Shown one piece after another: positions 56,350 to 64,000 of a stretch of DNA of 64,000 nucleotides; the stretch's first letter is position 1, and every line of letters starts with the position of its first letter. The DNA is taken from NCBI GenBank assembly GCA_024235015.1, contig JACKNG010000001.1, forward strand, positions 1-64,000. Direction: 5' to 3'. The stretch is from Gammaproteobacteria bacterium. GTDB taxonomy: Bacteria; Pseudomonadota; Gammaproteobacteria; Ga0077536. A program made the position numbers and the translations under genes. The notes beneath the pieces are model-generated. The model saw only the letters and a program-made list of their open reading frames with translations, did not search any database and was not told the DNA's origin.

Positions 56350-56377
56350 GCATTGCCACGGCTGCCCGTGGCAATGC
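56350..56377. terminator. Perfect 12-bp hairpin between convergent RES toxin and fadJ
   Basis: GCATTGCCACGG (56350-56361) and CCGTGGCAATGC (56366-56377) form a perfect 12-bp stem with loop CTGC, 12 bp before the fadJ end. No T run follows in either direction. It occupies the end of a 232-bp gap in which nothing else is recognisable. Probably a bidirectional transcript end or a stability hairpin. Confidence 0.55.
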
Positions 56378-56389
56378 GCGGGTGGGGCC

Positions 56390-58492
56390 TCAGCCTTTCG
56401 CCGCCGACCACTCGGCGAAGGTCTTGCCCGCCTTGGCCAGCTTGACCAGCAGCGGCGCCGGGGTCCAGTTGGTGTCGCCGTAGCGTGCGCGGTACTTCTC
56501 GATCGCGGCCAGGACCTTGTCCAGGCCGACGCTGTCGGCGTACTGCATCGGGCCGCCGCGGTAGCGCGGCATGCCGTAGCCGTGCACGAAGCAGACGTCG
56601 ATGTCCGAGGAGCGGATGGCGATACCCTCGTCGAGGATCAGGGCGCCCTCGTTGATCATCGAGTACATCAGGCGCTCGATGATCTCCTCGTCCGACATGT
56701 CGGTACGCTGCGCGACGCCGAGGCGCTCGGCCTCGGCCTTGGCAATCGCAGCGGTCTCCGGCGCCGGCACGGGCGCGCGGCCCGAGTAGGTGAAGATGCC
56801 GGCCTTGGTCTTCTGGCCCAGGCGGCCCTGCTCGACCAGCTTCTCGATGATCACCCACAAGGTCGGGTCGTCGGGGCGCTCGGTCCACTCGTTCTTGACC
56901 TTGACCAGCACGTCGAGGCCGGAGAGGTCGGCGACGCCGTTCGGGCCCATCGCCCAGCCCCAGTCGTAGGCGACCTTGTCGATGCGTTCGGCCGGCACGC
57001 CTTCGAGCATCATCAGGCCGGCTTCGCGCTGGTAGGGGAAGAACATGCGGTTGCCGACGAAGCCGAAGCACACGCCGACCAGGATGGCGGTCTTGCGGAT
57101 CTTCTTCGACATGGCCAGGGAAGTCGCGATGACGTCCTTGGCGGTCTTGGCGCCGCGCACCAGTTCCAGCAGGGTCATGACGTTGGCCGGGGCGAAGAAG
57201 TGCCAACCGATGACGTCCTCGGGGCGCGAGGTGGAGGCCGCGATCTCGTCGATGTTCAAGGTCGAGGTGTTGCTGGCGAGAATGGCGCCCTTCTTGGCCA
57301 CCTTGTCCAGCTCGCCGAAGATTTCCTTCTTCAGCGCCATGTTCTCGAACACCGCCTCGATGATGAGGTCGCAGTCACCGATGCCGGCGTAGTCGAGCGC
57401 GCCCGAGATCAGGCCCATGCACTGGTCCATGGCTTCGGGGCTCATGCGGCCCTTCTTGACCGTGGCGTCGTAGTTGCCGCGGATGATGTCGAGGCCGCGG
57501 TCGAGCGCTTCGGGGTTGATTTCCTTCAGCACCACCGGGATGCCGGCGTTGGCGAAGTTCATCGCGATGCCGCCGCCCATGGTGCCGCCGCCGATGACGG
57601 CGACCTTCTTGATCTCGCGCAGCGGGGTGTCGGCCGGCACGTCGGGGATCTTCGAGCAGGCGCGCTCGGCGAAGAAGAGATGGCGCTGGGCCGCCGAGTG
57701 GGGCGACATCATGCACTCCATGAACAGCTCGTTCTCGCGCTTGACGGCATCGGCGTAGGGCATGGAGACGGCCGCCTCGACGCACTTGATGATCTGCTCG
57801 GGGGCGAAGAAGCCGCGCGCCGACTTGGCCACCGAGTTGCGGTACTCGGCGAAGAAGTGCTCGTCGATGCCGCTGGTGTCGACCACCTCTTCGCTCAGGC
57901 GCCGGGGCTTGGCGCCCTGGGCCAGGAGCTCCTTGGCGAAGGCGGTGGCGCCGGCCTTGAGGTCGCCGTCGACGATCTTGTCGATGGCGCCGGCCTCGCA
58001 GGCCTTCTTGGCCGGCATCGGGCGGCCGCTGACCATGGCGTCGAGCGCGGCCTTGGGGCCGATCAGGCGCGGCAGGCGCTGGGTGCCGGTGGCGCCGGGC
58101 AGCAGGCCGAGGGTGACCTCGGGCAGGCCGACCTGGGCGCTGGCCACGGCACAGCGGTAGTGGCAGCCCATGGCGGTCTCGAGGCCGCCGCCGAGCGCGG
58201 TACCGTGGATGGCGGCGATGGTGATCTTGTCCAGCGCTTCCATCTCGTGGATGACCTTGGGCAGCCAGGGATCCTGCGGCGGTTTGCCGAACTCGGTGAT
58301 ATCGGCGCCGGCGATGAAGGTGCGGCCGTCGCAGATGAGGACGGCGGCCTTGGCCTCGCCGTCTGCGGCGAACTGCTGGAAGCACTGCTGCAGGCCCTGG
58401 CGGACGGGCAGCGAAAGCGCGTTGACGGGCGGATTGTTGACGGTGATGTAGGCGATCTCGCCCTCACGGCTGTAGCTGACGACGTCTCCCAT
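56390..58492 (-). CDS. Bifunctional enoyl-CoA hydratase / 3-hydroxyacyl-CoA dehydrogenase (FadJ/FadB alpha-type)
   Basis: Beta-oxidation multifunctional enzyme. 700 residues. N-terminal crotonase domain (1-190) with GADITEFG, HGTALGGGLETAMGCHYR and the catalytic glutamate in LPEVTLGLLPGATGTQRLPRL. The dehydrogenase part (about 295 on) has GGGTMGGGIAMNFANAG and the catalytic histidine region IGWHFFAPANVM, and the C-terminal domain ends GYGMPRYRGGPMQYAD. No thiolase (FadA/FadI) is next to it. It resembles stand-alone FadJ-like enzymes linked with acyl-CoA dehydrogenases. The message probably starts at TATAAT (58597-58592), about 95 bp upstream. Confidence 0.92.
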   Translation of the reverse strand: MGDVVSYSREGEIAYITVNNPPVNALSLPVRQGLQQCFQQFAADGEAKAAVLICDGRTFIAGADITEFGKPPQDPWLPKVIHEMEALDKITIAAIHGTALGGGLETAMGCHYRCAVASAQVGLPEVTLGLLPGATGTQRLPRLIGPKAALDAMVSGRPMPAKKACEAGAIDKIVDGDLKAGATAFAKELLAQGAKPRRLSEEVVDTSGIDEHFFAEYRNSVAKSARGFFAPEQIIKCVEAAVSMPYADAVKRENELFMECMMSPHSAAQRHLFFAERACSKIPDVPADTPLREIKKVAVIGGGTMGGGIAMNFANAGIPVVLKEINPEALDRGLDIIRGNYDATVKKGRMSPEAMDQCMGLISGALDYAGIGDCDLIIEAVFENMALKKEIFGELDKVAKKGAILASNTSTLNIDEIAASTSRPEDVIGWHFFAPANVMTLLELVRGAKTAKDVIATSLAMSKKIRKTAILVGVCFGFVGNRMFFPYQREAGLMMLEGVPAERIDKVAYDWGWAMGPNGVADLSGLDVLVKVKNEWTERPDDPTLWVIIEKLVEQGRLGQKTKAGIFTYSGRAPVPAPETAAIAKAEAERLGVAQRTDMSDEEIIERLMYSMINEGALILDEGIAIRSSDIDVCFVHGYGMPRYRGGPMQYADSVGLDKVLAAIEKYRARYGDTNWTPAPLLVKLAKAGKTFAEWSAAKG

Positions 58493-58591
58493 GGGTCATG
58501 AACCTCGAAGCTGCTTGATGCGGTGTTGTGGTGCTATGGCGGTCCGCCGCGGCAGGGCCGCTGGGGCGCTGCGGGGCCGCGAGAGCGCGCG

Positions 58592-58597
58592 ATTATA
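58592..58597 (-). promoter_or_regulatory. -10 box upstream of fadJ-like gene
   Basis: TATAAT on the minus strand in the 303-bp gap between fadJ and the PEP-CTERM gene, about 100 bp before the fadJ ATG. No consensus -35 at 16-18 bp. The rest of this gap is G+C-rich with no gene; its other side holds the sigma-54-like site at 58694. Confidence 0.4.
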
Positions 58598-58693
58598 GCC
58601 CATCCCCGGGGCCCGGCGCGGACCGCCGACACTCACCGCGCGGCGCGCCGAGCTTGTGACCCAGTGCCGCTTTGACAATGTGCAACAGAAGAC

Positions 58694-58709
58694 TGGCGCG
58701 ACCCCTGCT
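58694..58709 (+). promoter_or_regulatory. Sigma-54-like promoter of the PEP-CTERM gene
   Basis: TGGCGCG-ACCC-CTGCT. The established sigma-54 pattern is TGGCACG-N4-TTGCW; two positions differ, and the invariant GG and GC are exactly 10 bases apart. It lies 87 bases before the PEP-CTERM ATG. A TTGACA at 58672-58677 has no -10 partner at 16-18 bp. Regulation of PEP-CTERM genes by RpoN and the PrsR activator has been described, so the match is meaningful, though not proof. Confidence 0.5.
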
Positions 58710-58795
58710 AGCCTGCAGCCCCTATCGAATTACACCGCGCCGGCTCGATGCGCCGGCGCCGTCAACACCATCGCCATACTCGGAGAGTTCCGCCC

Positions 58796-59452
58796 ATGAA
58801 CTGCTGCAAGACCCTCGTCGCTGGCCTGCTGGCGTCCGCCGTGTCCCTGCCCGCCGCCGCCCTGCCCATCGCCTGGACCGATTGGCAGCAGGGCGCCGGC
58901 ACCACGGCCTTTGGCCAGATGACCGTCGGCGCCACCGTCATCGACGTCAACCTGACTTCGACCAGCAACCTCAATTTCGTGCAGACCGGGTCCGGTACCA
59001 ACTACTGGTCACCCGACGTCTACACCCTCGGCACGGCGGACAATGCGCCGACCGCTTCCGAAATGGTCTCCCTGAACGCCGGCGGCACGGTCACGCTGAC
59101 CTTCTCTCAGGCCATCGAGAACGTCTACGTCGGTCTCGTCAGCTGGAACAACAACACCGTCGATTTCGGCACTTCGATGGTGGTCGACAGCTACGGGTAC
59201 GGCTACTGGGGGAACGGCACGCCGCAGGTCAATGGCACCGGCACGGGCTTCTACGGCGCGGGCGAAGTCCACGGCGTGGTGGTACTGCCGGGCAGCTTCA
59301 ACAGCATCAGCTTCACCCATACCAGCGAGGGCTGGCACGGCTTCACCATCGGTGTCGCCGGGGTGGCCTCGGCCGTGCCGGAGCCGGGAGCGCTGTCCCT
59401 GCTGGCACTCGGTATGACCGGGTTCGCGGCGCGCCGCCGGCGCCGCGCCTGA
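58796..59452 (+). CDS. PEP-CTERM sorting-domain protein
   Basis: Exported protein of unknown role. 218 residues: signal peptide (about 1-22, ending AAA), a beta-rich body with many Gly, Asn, Ser and Thr (residues 25-190), then VPEPG at 194-198, a short hydrophobic stretch and a closing RRRRRA. This is the exosortase sorting signal linked with exopolysaccharide production. The exosortase genes are not in the window. No cysteine after the signal peptide, so disulfides are not expected. Preceded by a sigma-54-like site and GGAG before the ATG; followed by a strong hairpin. Confidence 0.9.
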   Translation: MNCCKTLVAGLLASAVSLPAAALPIAWTDWQQGAGTTAFGQMTVGATVIDVNLTSTSNLNFVQTGSGTNYWSPDVYTLGTADNAPTASEMVSLNAGGTVTLTFSQAIENVYVGLVSWNNNTVDFGTSMVVDSYGYGYWGNGTPQVNGTGTGFYGAGEVHGVVVLPGSFNSISFTHTSEGWHGFTIGVAGVASAVPEPGALSLLALGMTGFAARRRRRA

Positions 59453-59457
59453 CGGCA

Positions 59458-59494
59458 TGTCGGCGGTGCCGGGCTTGGCCCGGGACCGCCGACA
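59458..59494 (+). terminator. Long GC-rich hairpin after the PEP-CTERM gene
   Basis: TGTCGGCGGT (59458-59467) pairs with ACCGCCGACA (59485-59494) and CCGGGC with GCCCGG inside, separated by one G-G mismatch, loop TTG. It starts 5 bases after the stop codon. There is no T run directly after it; the next A+T-rich stretch begins 22 bases on. Probably marks the 3' end of the PEP-CTERM message. Confidence 0.6.
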
Positions 59495-59516
59495 GGCGGC
59501 CGAGAATACCTCGAAA

Positions 59517-59579
59517 TGACTTTATGAATTTGTTTTTATTAATTTAAAAATAATTAATTAAACAATTTATATAAAGTCA
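59517..59579. repeat. 63-bp A+T-rich imperfect palindrome
   Basis: TGACTTTAT at 59517-59525 is matched by ATAAAGTCA at 59571-59579, and the interior arms are also nearly complementary, so most of the segment can form one long hairpin. By my count 7 of 63 bases are G or C, against a G+C-rich surrounding. It stands between the convergent PEP-CTERM and AcuI-like genes and may act as a two-way terminator. Confidence 0.7.
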
Positions 59580-59599
59580 ATTCTAGAACCTGCGAGTGC

Positions 59600-60595
59600 T
59601 CAGGCGTTGACGTCGATGACCACCCGCCCCTTGATCTCCCCGCGCAGGATGGCGGCCGCCAGTTCCGGCACCCGGGCCAGCGGCTCGACGCGGTAGACGT
59701 CCTTCAGACGGGCCGGGTCGAGCAGCTGGGCGAGGTCGTGCCAGGCGCGCTGGCGGGCTTCCATCGGCGCCATCACCGAGTCGATGCCCTGCAGGCGCAC
59801 GTTGCGCAGCAGGAAGGGGATCACCGTGCCGGGCAGGTCGGCGCCGCCGGCCAGGCCGCAGGCCGCGACGACGCCGTTGTACTTGGTCTGCGCCAGCGCG
59901 GTGGCGAGCGTCGTCGAGCCCACGCTGTCGACCGTGGCGGCGTAGTTCTCCTTCTCCAGCGGCTTGGACTTGCGCGCGAGGTCCTCGCGCGCGACCACGC
60001 TGCTGGCGCCGAGCGACTTCAGGTAGTCGGCGGTTTCGGGCCGGCCGGTGCTCGCCACTACCTCGTAGCCGAGCTTGGCCAGCAGCAGGATGGCGACCGA
60101 GCCGACGCCGCCGGCGCTGCCGGTGACCAGCACCGGGCCGTCGCCGGGCTGGGTGCCGTGGTCGCGGATGGCGTTCACGCACAGCATCGCGGTGTAGCCG
60201 GCGGTACCGATGGCCATGGCCTCCTCGGCCGAGAAGGCCGCCGGGATGCGCACCAGGTAATCCGGGTTGACGCGCATCTTCTGCGCGTAGGCGCCCCAGT
60301 GGCGCTCCGACAGGCCGTAGCCGTTGACCAGTACCTTGTCGCCGAGCTGCCAGGCCTCGGTGGTCGACTCGGCCACGGTACCGGCGAGGTCGATGCCGCA
60401 GACCATGGGAAACTTCTGGCAGATGGGCGCGGTGTTGGTGACGGCCAGCCCGTCCTTGTAGTTCAGCGTCGAGTACTCGACGTCGACCAGCACCGGCTCG
60501 TCGGGCAGGTCGGACAGCGCGAGGGTTTCGAGACCGGCTGAAAAGGCACCGTCGTCGCTCTTGCGCGCGACGATGGCGTTGAAGGAATCGCTCAT
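59600..60595 (-). CDS. acuI: AcuI/YhdH-type quinone oxidoreductase (acrylyl-CoA reductase family)
   Basis: Medium-chain NADPH reductase without zinc. 331 residues: YSTLNYKDGLAVT, VCGIDLAGTV, GAGGVGS-like VTGSAGGVGSVAILLL for cofactor, and GYTAMLCVNAI. AcuI reduces acrylyl-CoA to propionyl-CoA; close relatives are YhdH of E. coli. The ATG at 60595 follows GGAGGT. Whether acrylyl-CoA is the substrate is inferred from family only; an aminotransferase possibly acting on beta-alanine is 6 kb away, not in the same operon. Confidence 0.85.
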   Translation of the reverse strand: MSDSFNAIVARKSDDGAFSAGLETLALSDLPDEPVLVDVEYSTLNYKDGLAVTNTAPICQKFPMVCGIDLAGTVAESTTEAWQLGDKVLVNGYGLSERHWGAYAQKMRVNPDYLVRIPAAFSAEEAMAIGTAGYTAMLCVNAIRDHGTQPGDGPVLVTGSAGGVGSVAILLLAKLGYEVVASTGRPETADYLKSLGASSVVAREDLARKSKPLEKENYAATVDSVGSTTLATALAQTKYNGVVAACGLAGGADLPGTVIPFLLRNVRLQGIDSVMAPMEARQRAWHDLAQLLDPARLKDVYRVEPLARVPELAAAILRGEIKGRVVIDVNA

Positions 60596-60826
60596 GGGAC
60601 CTCCGGCGATGCGTTGAGTCAGCGTCACGCCCCGCACCGCGACCACGGTCGCGCGGCGGGCGGCGAAAACGGGACGGCAAGGATAACGTCCCGCCGGCGG
60701 CGGTGACCAGCGAGGTCGGCGAGGCCACGCCCTCGGGCGCACGAACCCGCCCCCTTGTGTACACTCAGCCGGCGCGCGCTGCCGCCGGCGCACGCGATCA
60801 CGTCCAACCAGCGACCGGGACCGCTC

Positions 60827-61756
60827 ATGACCGACACGCCTGCCTGGCAGCACCCTTTTCGCCGCGTCGAGGACGTCGAACGCATCTTCGACGTCCGCGA
60901 CTACGTCGCCGATCGTCCGCTGTGCCTGACCACCAAGCTGGCCTTCGATCTCGAAAAGCCGATCCTGCTCGAGGGCGAGGCCGGGGTCGGCAAGACCGAG
61001 GTGGCCAAGACCCTGGCGGCGGTGCTCGACACCCCGCTCATTCGCCTGCAGTGCTACGAGGGCCTGGATGCCTCCTCGACGCTGTACGAGTGGAACTACG
61101 CCCGTCAGATCCTGGAGATCCGGCTGGCCGAGGCTGATGCCTCGCGCCGCGCCGATCTCGAACGATCGATCTTCGGCGAGGAGTTCCTCTTCGCCCGGCC
61201 GTTGCTCGCCGCCGTCCGCCACCCCGGGCCGCGGCCGGCGGTGCTCCTGATCGACGAGATCGATCGCGCCGACGAGGAATTCGAGGCCTTCCTGCTCGAG
61301 ATCCTGTCCGACTTCCAGGTTACGGTGCCCGAGATCGGCACCTTCACCGCGGTCCACAAACCGGTCGTCATCCTCACCTCCAACCGCACCCGCGAGCTCA
61401 ACGACGCCCTCAAGCGCCGCTGCCTCTACCTCTGGATCGACTACCCCAGCCCGGACAAGGAACGCGAGATCATCCTGCGCCGCGTGCCCGGCATCCCGGC
61501 GCGCCTGGCCGACGAGGTGGCGCGGGTCATGCAGGGATTGCGCGGCATCGACTTCTACAAGCGGCCGGGGGTGGCCGAGGCGCTCGACTGGGCACGCGCC
61601 CTGCTCGGCCTCGACGTCGCCGAGCTCGCGCCGGCGACCCTGCGCGAGACGGCCGGCGTCGTGCTCAAGTACCGCGACGACATCGAGCGGCTGGAACGGG
61701 TCGATCTCGAGGCCCTGCGCGAGGGACGCGGGGTGGAGGCCGACGCCGCCGGATGA
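60827..61756 (+). CDS. MoxR-family AAA+ ATPase
   Basis: Chaperone-like ATPase that helps mature enzymes or complexes. 309 residues. Walker A GEAGVGKTEVAK, Walker B VLLIDEIDRADEEFEAFLLE, sensor 1 TSNRTRELNDALKRR, and a C-terminal helical lid. It overlaps the VWA gene by 4 bp. Resembles CoxD of CO-dehydrogenase clusters and other MoxR proteins. The 231 bp before it hold the symmetrical GTGTACAC (60757-60764), within which TACACT may be a -10; nothing else is apparent. Confidence 0.9.
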   Translation: MTDTPAWQHPFRRVEDVERIFDVRDYVADRPLCLTTKLAFDLEKPILLEGEAGVGKTEVAKTLAAVLDTPLIRLQCYEGLDASSTLYEWNYARQILEIRLAEADASRRADLERSIFGEEFLFARPLLAAVRHPGPRPAVLLIDEIDRADEEFEAFLLEILSDFQVTVPEIGTFTAVHKPVVILTSNRTRELNDALKRRCLYLWIDYPSPDKEREIILRRVPGIPARLADEVARVMQGLRGIDFYKRPGVAEALDWARALLGLDVAELAPATLRETAGVVLKYRDDIERLERVDLEALREGRGVEADAAG

Positions 61757-62883
61757 GCGCGGGCGCGGCCGGGCGGGCGCCGCCGACGGCGCTGATGGAC
61801 CACACCTTCGCGCTGTGTCGCGCCGCACGCGAGGCCGGGCTCGGCGTGACCCATGCGCGCGCCATCGACGTGTTCCGCGCGCTCGAGCGCATCGAGTGGC
61901 AGCGGCCGGACGACTATCGCCTCGCCCTGCGCACCAACCTGGTCTCCAGCCGCGAGGACGAGATCCTGTTCGACCGCGTCTTCCAGCAGTACTTCGGCGC
62001 GCTCGACGGCGATTACGAGGGTGATTACATCCTGGCCCGTTCCGAGATGATCCGCGGCGACCTGCCGGCCGGGCGCGCCAACGAGGGCCATCGCGACATG
62101 CTGAGCGAGGCCGAGATCTTCGGCGCCGAGGAGGTGCAGCGGCGCGCCAACCTGGCCCTGCGCTGGGACGCCGACGCGCCGCCGCTCGAGCAGCTCATCC
62201 GCGAGCTGGCGCGGCGCCTGGCGACGCGGCCCTCGCGCCGCACCGAGGTCGGTCGCCGTGGCCGGCGCATCGATCTCAGGCGCTCGGTCAGGCGCAACGT
62301 GCGCCACGGCCTGGACCTGCTCGACCTCGCCCGGGTGCGGCGCAAGACCCGCAAGACCCGCATCGTCATGCTGTGCGACGTGTCCGGCTCGATGGACGTC
62401 TTCAACCCCTTCCTGCTGCAGCTCATGCTCGGCCTGCAGCAGGCGCTGAAGAACTCGCGCACCGTGGTGTTCAGCACGCGCACGACCGAGATCTCGGCCT
62501 TGTTGCGCCGGCGCAGCGTGGCCGAGACCCTCGCCGAGGTCTCTGACCGGGTCCGCCACTGGTCGGGCGGTACCGACATCGGTGCCGCGCTGGCCGAGCT
62601 CAACCGCGGCATCCTGCGCGAAGGCTCGGCGCGCTCGACGGTGCTGATCGTGATCTCCGACGGCTACGACAACGGCCCCGAGGCGCGCATCCGTGCCGAG
62701 CTCGAAGCCGCCCGCCGACGCATCCGCACCCTGGTCTGGATCAATCCCATGTTCGGCGCGACCACGTTCAAAGTCCGCGCCTCGGGTATGAAGGCCGCCC
62801 TGCCCTTCGTCGACCACTTCCTGCCGGCGTTCAACGCCAAGGCCCTGAACACCCTGGTCCGCGAGCTGGCCGCCCTGCGCTGA
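61753..62883 (+). CDS. VWA-domain protein, CoxE-like
   Basis: Partner of the MoxR ATPase. 376 residues: an N-terminal helical region with several Arg-rich stretches, and a C-terminal von Willebrand A domain with the metal site DVSGSMD (about 214-220), the threonine in GGTDIGAAL and SDGYDNG. No signal peptide, so cytoplasmic. In other bacteria the pair loads metals or activates enzymes such as CO dehydrogenase or nitric oxide reductase; no such client is visible within the window. Confidence 0.9.
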   Translation: MSAGAAGRAPPTALMDHTFALCRAAREAGLGVTHARAIDVFRALERIEWQRPDDYRLALRTNLVSSREDEILFDRVFQQYFGALDGDYEGDYILARSEMIRGDLPAGRANEGHRDMLSEAEIFGAEEVQRRANLALRWDADAPPLEQLIRELARRLATRPSRRTEVGRRGRRIDLRRSVRRNVRHGLDLLDLARVRRKTRKTRIVMLCDVSGSMDVFNPFLLQLMLGLQQALKNSRTVVFSTRTTEISALLRRRSVAETLAEVSDRVRHWSGGTDIGAALAELNRGILREGSARSTVLIVISDGYDNGPEARIRAELEAARRRIRTLVWINPMFGATTFKVRASGMKAALPFVDHFLPAFNAKALNTLVRELAALR

Positions 62884-62898
62884 AGGCGACGGTCCGCC

Positions 62899-64000
62899 TC
62901 ACTGCGCCGCCATCCAGGCTGCCATGTCGGCGATGATGGCGGCATCGTCGCCGACGTAGATCCAGATCCCCCACAGGTCGGAGATCGCGCCATGCAGCTG
63001 GCCGGTCGCCTGCAGGTGCTCGATGGCGGTCCGGTTGCGCGTCACCACCCAGTCGGCGCCGAAGGTCGCGCGGACGTCGATGACCTCACCGTCGTCCAGC
63101 GGCAGCGCGCCGTTCAGCTTGTACAGGGCGATGAACTTGTCCGGGCTGCGCTGCGCGAGGTAATTCGGATCGAGGCCGGTGACGAAGCGCCGCTCCGGCA
63201 GGTTGATGACGAGCATGGGGAAATCGCCCCAGTCGGTGTCCAGGATCACGTCCCCGGGGGCAGAGTGCCCTGCGACGAAGGCGCTGGTGGCGCGGAAGCG
63301 CTCGACCGAGGCGATGCGCGAACCGAGGTCGTGGCCCTGCTTGTCGGCGTGGATCTCGGCCAGGACGGCGCCGAACTGGGCCGCCGCGGCCAGGCACACG
63401 AGGCCGATCGCCGCGCGTGCCGCACTGCCGTGCACAGTGATGCCGGCGTCGCGTGCGAGCAGCGCCGCTGACAGCACGACGAGCTGCGGCAGGTACTCGA
63501 TGAAGCGTCCGTGCTGCAGGGTGAGGACGACGACGAAGGCGGTCGTGCCCAGCGCGACCAGGCCGGCATCCCCGGCGCGCAGCCGCCGCTGCACGGCGGC
63601 CAGCAGCACGACGAGGCCGAGTACGCCGAGCTGGGGCCACAGGCGCTCGAGCAGCTCGACGGGCAGCATCGGGCTCCATTCCATGCCGACGTCGAGGTTG
63701 AGCGTGTTGCCGACCTTGGAGAAGACGTGGAAGACGAAGTAACCGATGTTCTGCGGATACCACGGGCTCAGCAGCAGGGCCAGGGCGCCGCCCAGGGCCG
63801 GCAGTGCGAGCAACTGCCAGGCCAGCACGCGCTCGCGCCACCACGCCACGCCCGCCATGCACAGGGCTGGCCAGGCCAGCAGGGCGGCGGCGTGATAGGA
63901 CTGCATGAACAGGAAGGGCAGCGCTACCAGCCAGGCCTTGTGGCGCCGGCACACCACCACGATGAACAGCACCAGGTAGGCCGAGGCCAGGGTCTGCGCC
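62899..64000 (-). CDS. Polytopic membrane protein, GT-C-glycosyltransferase-like (partial)
   Basis: The N-terminus lies beyond the right edge; the frame is open through 64000. About 367 residues are seen: at least seven hydrophobic segments, with RPxxFLFMQSYHAA-like and LSPWYPQNIGYFVFHVFSKVGN loops, then a soluble C-terminal part (from about DTDWGDFPMLVINLPERRFV) with a mixed alpha/beta look. The layout of many membrane segments and a C-terminal periplasmic domain is that of GT-C sugar transferases, but the catalytic N-terminal loop is not visible, so the function is open. It ends 15 bp from the VWA gene, convergently. Confidence 0.7.
   Translation of the reverse strand, partial: AQTLASAYLVLFIVVVCRRHKAWLVALPFLFMQSYHAAALLAWPALCMAGVAWWRERVLAWQLLALPALGGALALLLSPWYPQNIGYFVFHVFSKVGNTLNLDVGMEWSPMLPVELLERLWPQLGVLGLVVLLAAVQRRLRAGDAGLVALGTTAFVVVLTLQHGRFIEYLPQLVVLSAALLARDAGITVHGSAARAAIGLVCLAAAAQFGAVLAEIHADKQGHDLGSRIASVERFRATSAFVAGHSAPGDVILDTDWGDFPMLVINLPERRFVTGLDPNYLAQRSPDKFIALYKLNGALPLDDGEVIDVRATFGADWVVTRNRTAIEHLQATGQLHGAISDLWGIWIYVGDDAAIIADMAAWMAAQ

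Noticed and set aside
58672..58677. TTGACA as a sigma-70 -35 box for the PEP-CTERM gene
   Set aside because: There is no acceptable -10 hexamer 15-19 bases downstream; the sigma-54-like site fits better.

Overview
The window reads as a chromosomal segment of a G+C-rich gammaproteobacterium. The fab/plsX cluster, the rpoE-rseA-rseB-mucD-lepA-lepB-rnc-era-recO-pdxJ-acpS run, the divergent rluC/rne pair and the smc-zipA-ligA run all have gammaproteobacterial order. Two details (no fabH between plsX and fabD; a mucD gene after rseB) resemble Pseudomonas more than Escherichia. Gene content does not fix a genus. No rRNA, tRNA, CRISPR array, intact IS, prophage or plasmid gene was seen.

Layout. 1-7709 (minus strand): yceD-rpmF-plsX-fabD-fabG-acpP-fabF-pabC-mltG-tmk, an operon for envelope lipid synthesis, folate and DNA precursors; tmk leaves the left edge. 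7801-11195: maf, sppA-like peptidase, gph-like phosphatase, rluC. 11196-14229: RNase E behind a 436-base leader full of hairpins. 14239-26689 (minus): prfC, acpS, pdxJ, recO, era, rnc, DUF4845, lepB, lepA, a glutaredoxin-like gene, mucD, rseB, rseA, rpoE. Two related 150-bp repeats lie here, each with its edge on the TAG stop of a neighbouring gene. 26912-30671 (plus): nadB, a YciK-like SDR, a diguanylate cyclase. 30637-37231 (minus): ligA (without its zinc finger), zipA, smc. 37421-39458 (plus): queF-cysZ-gluQ with both junctions overlapping by 4 bp. 39520-49018: thrH, an aspartic protease, cob(I)alamin adenosyltransferase, a GT2/LABN pair, lptF, metH, asnS.

49029-63000 is more accessory: a thiamine-binding-like protein coupled to an acyl-CoA synthetase, a GntR/UTRA regulator, a class III aminotransferase, an acyl-CoA dehydrogenase/MaoC pair with an 18-bp perfect palindrome before it, a RES/Xre toxin-antitoxin pair, a FadJ-type enzyme, a PEP-CTERM protein with a sigma-54-like site, an AcuI-type reductase, a MoxR/VWA pair, and a membrane protein cut by the right edge.

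Points most worth a second look are the repeats at stop codons, the LigA zinc-finger deletion, the queuosine-linked queF-cysZ-gluQ operon, the structured rne leader, the sigma-54-like promoter before the PEP-CTERM gene, and the palindrome upstream of the MaoC/acyl-CoA dehydrogenase operon. All reading is by eye; no homology search or folding program was run.
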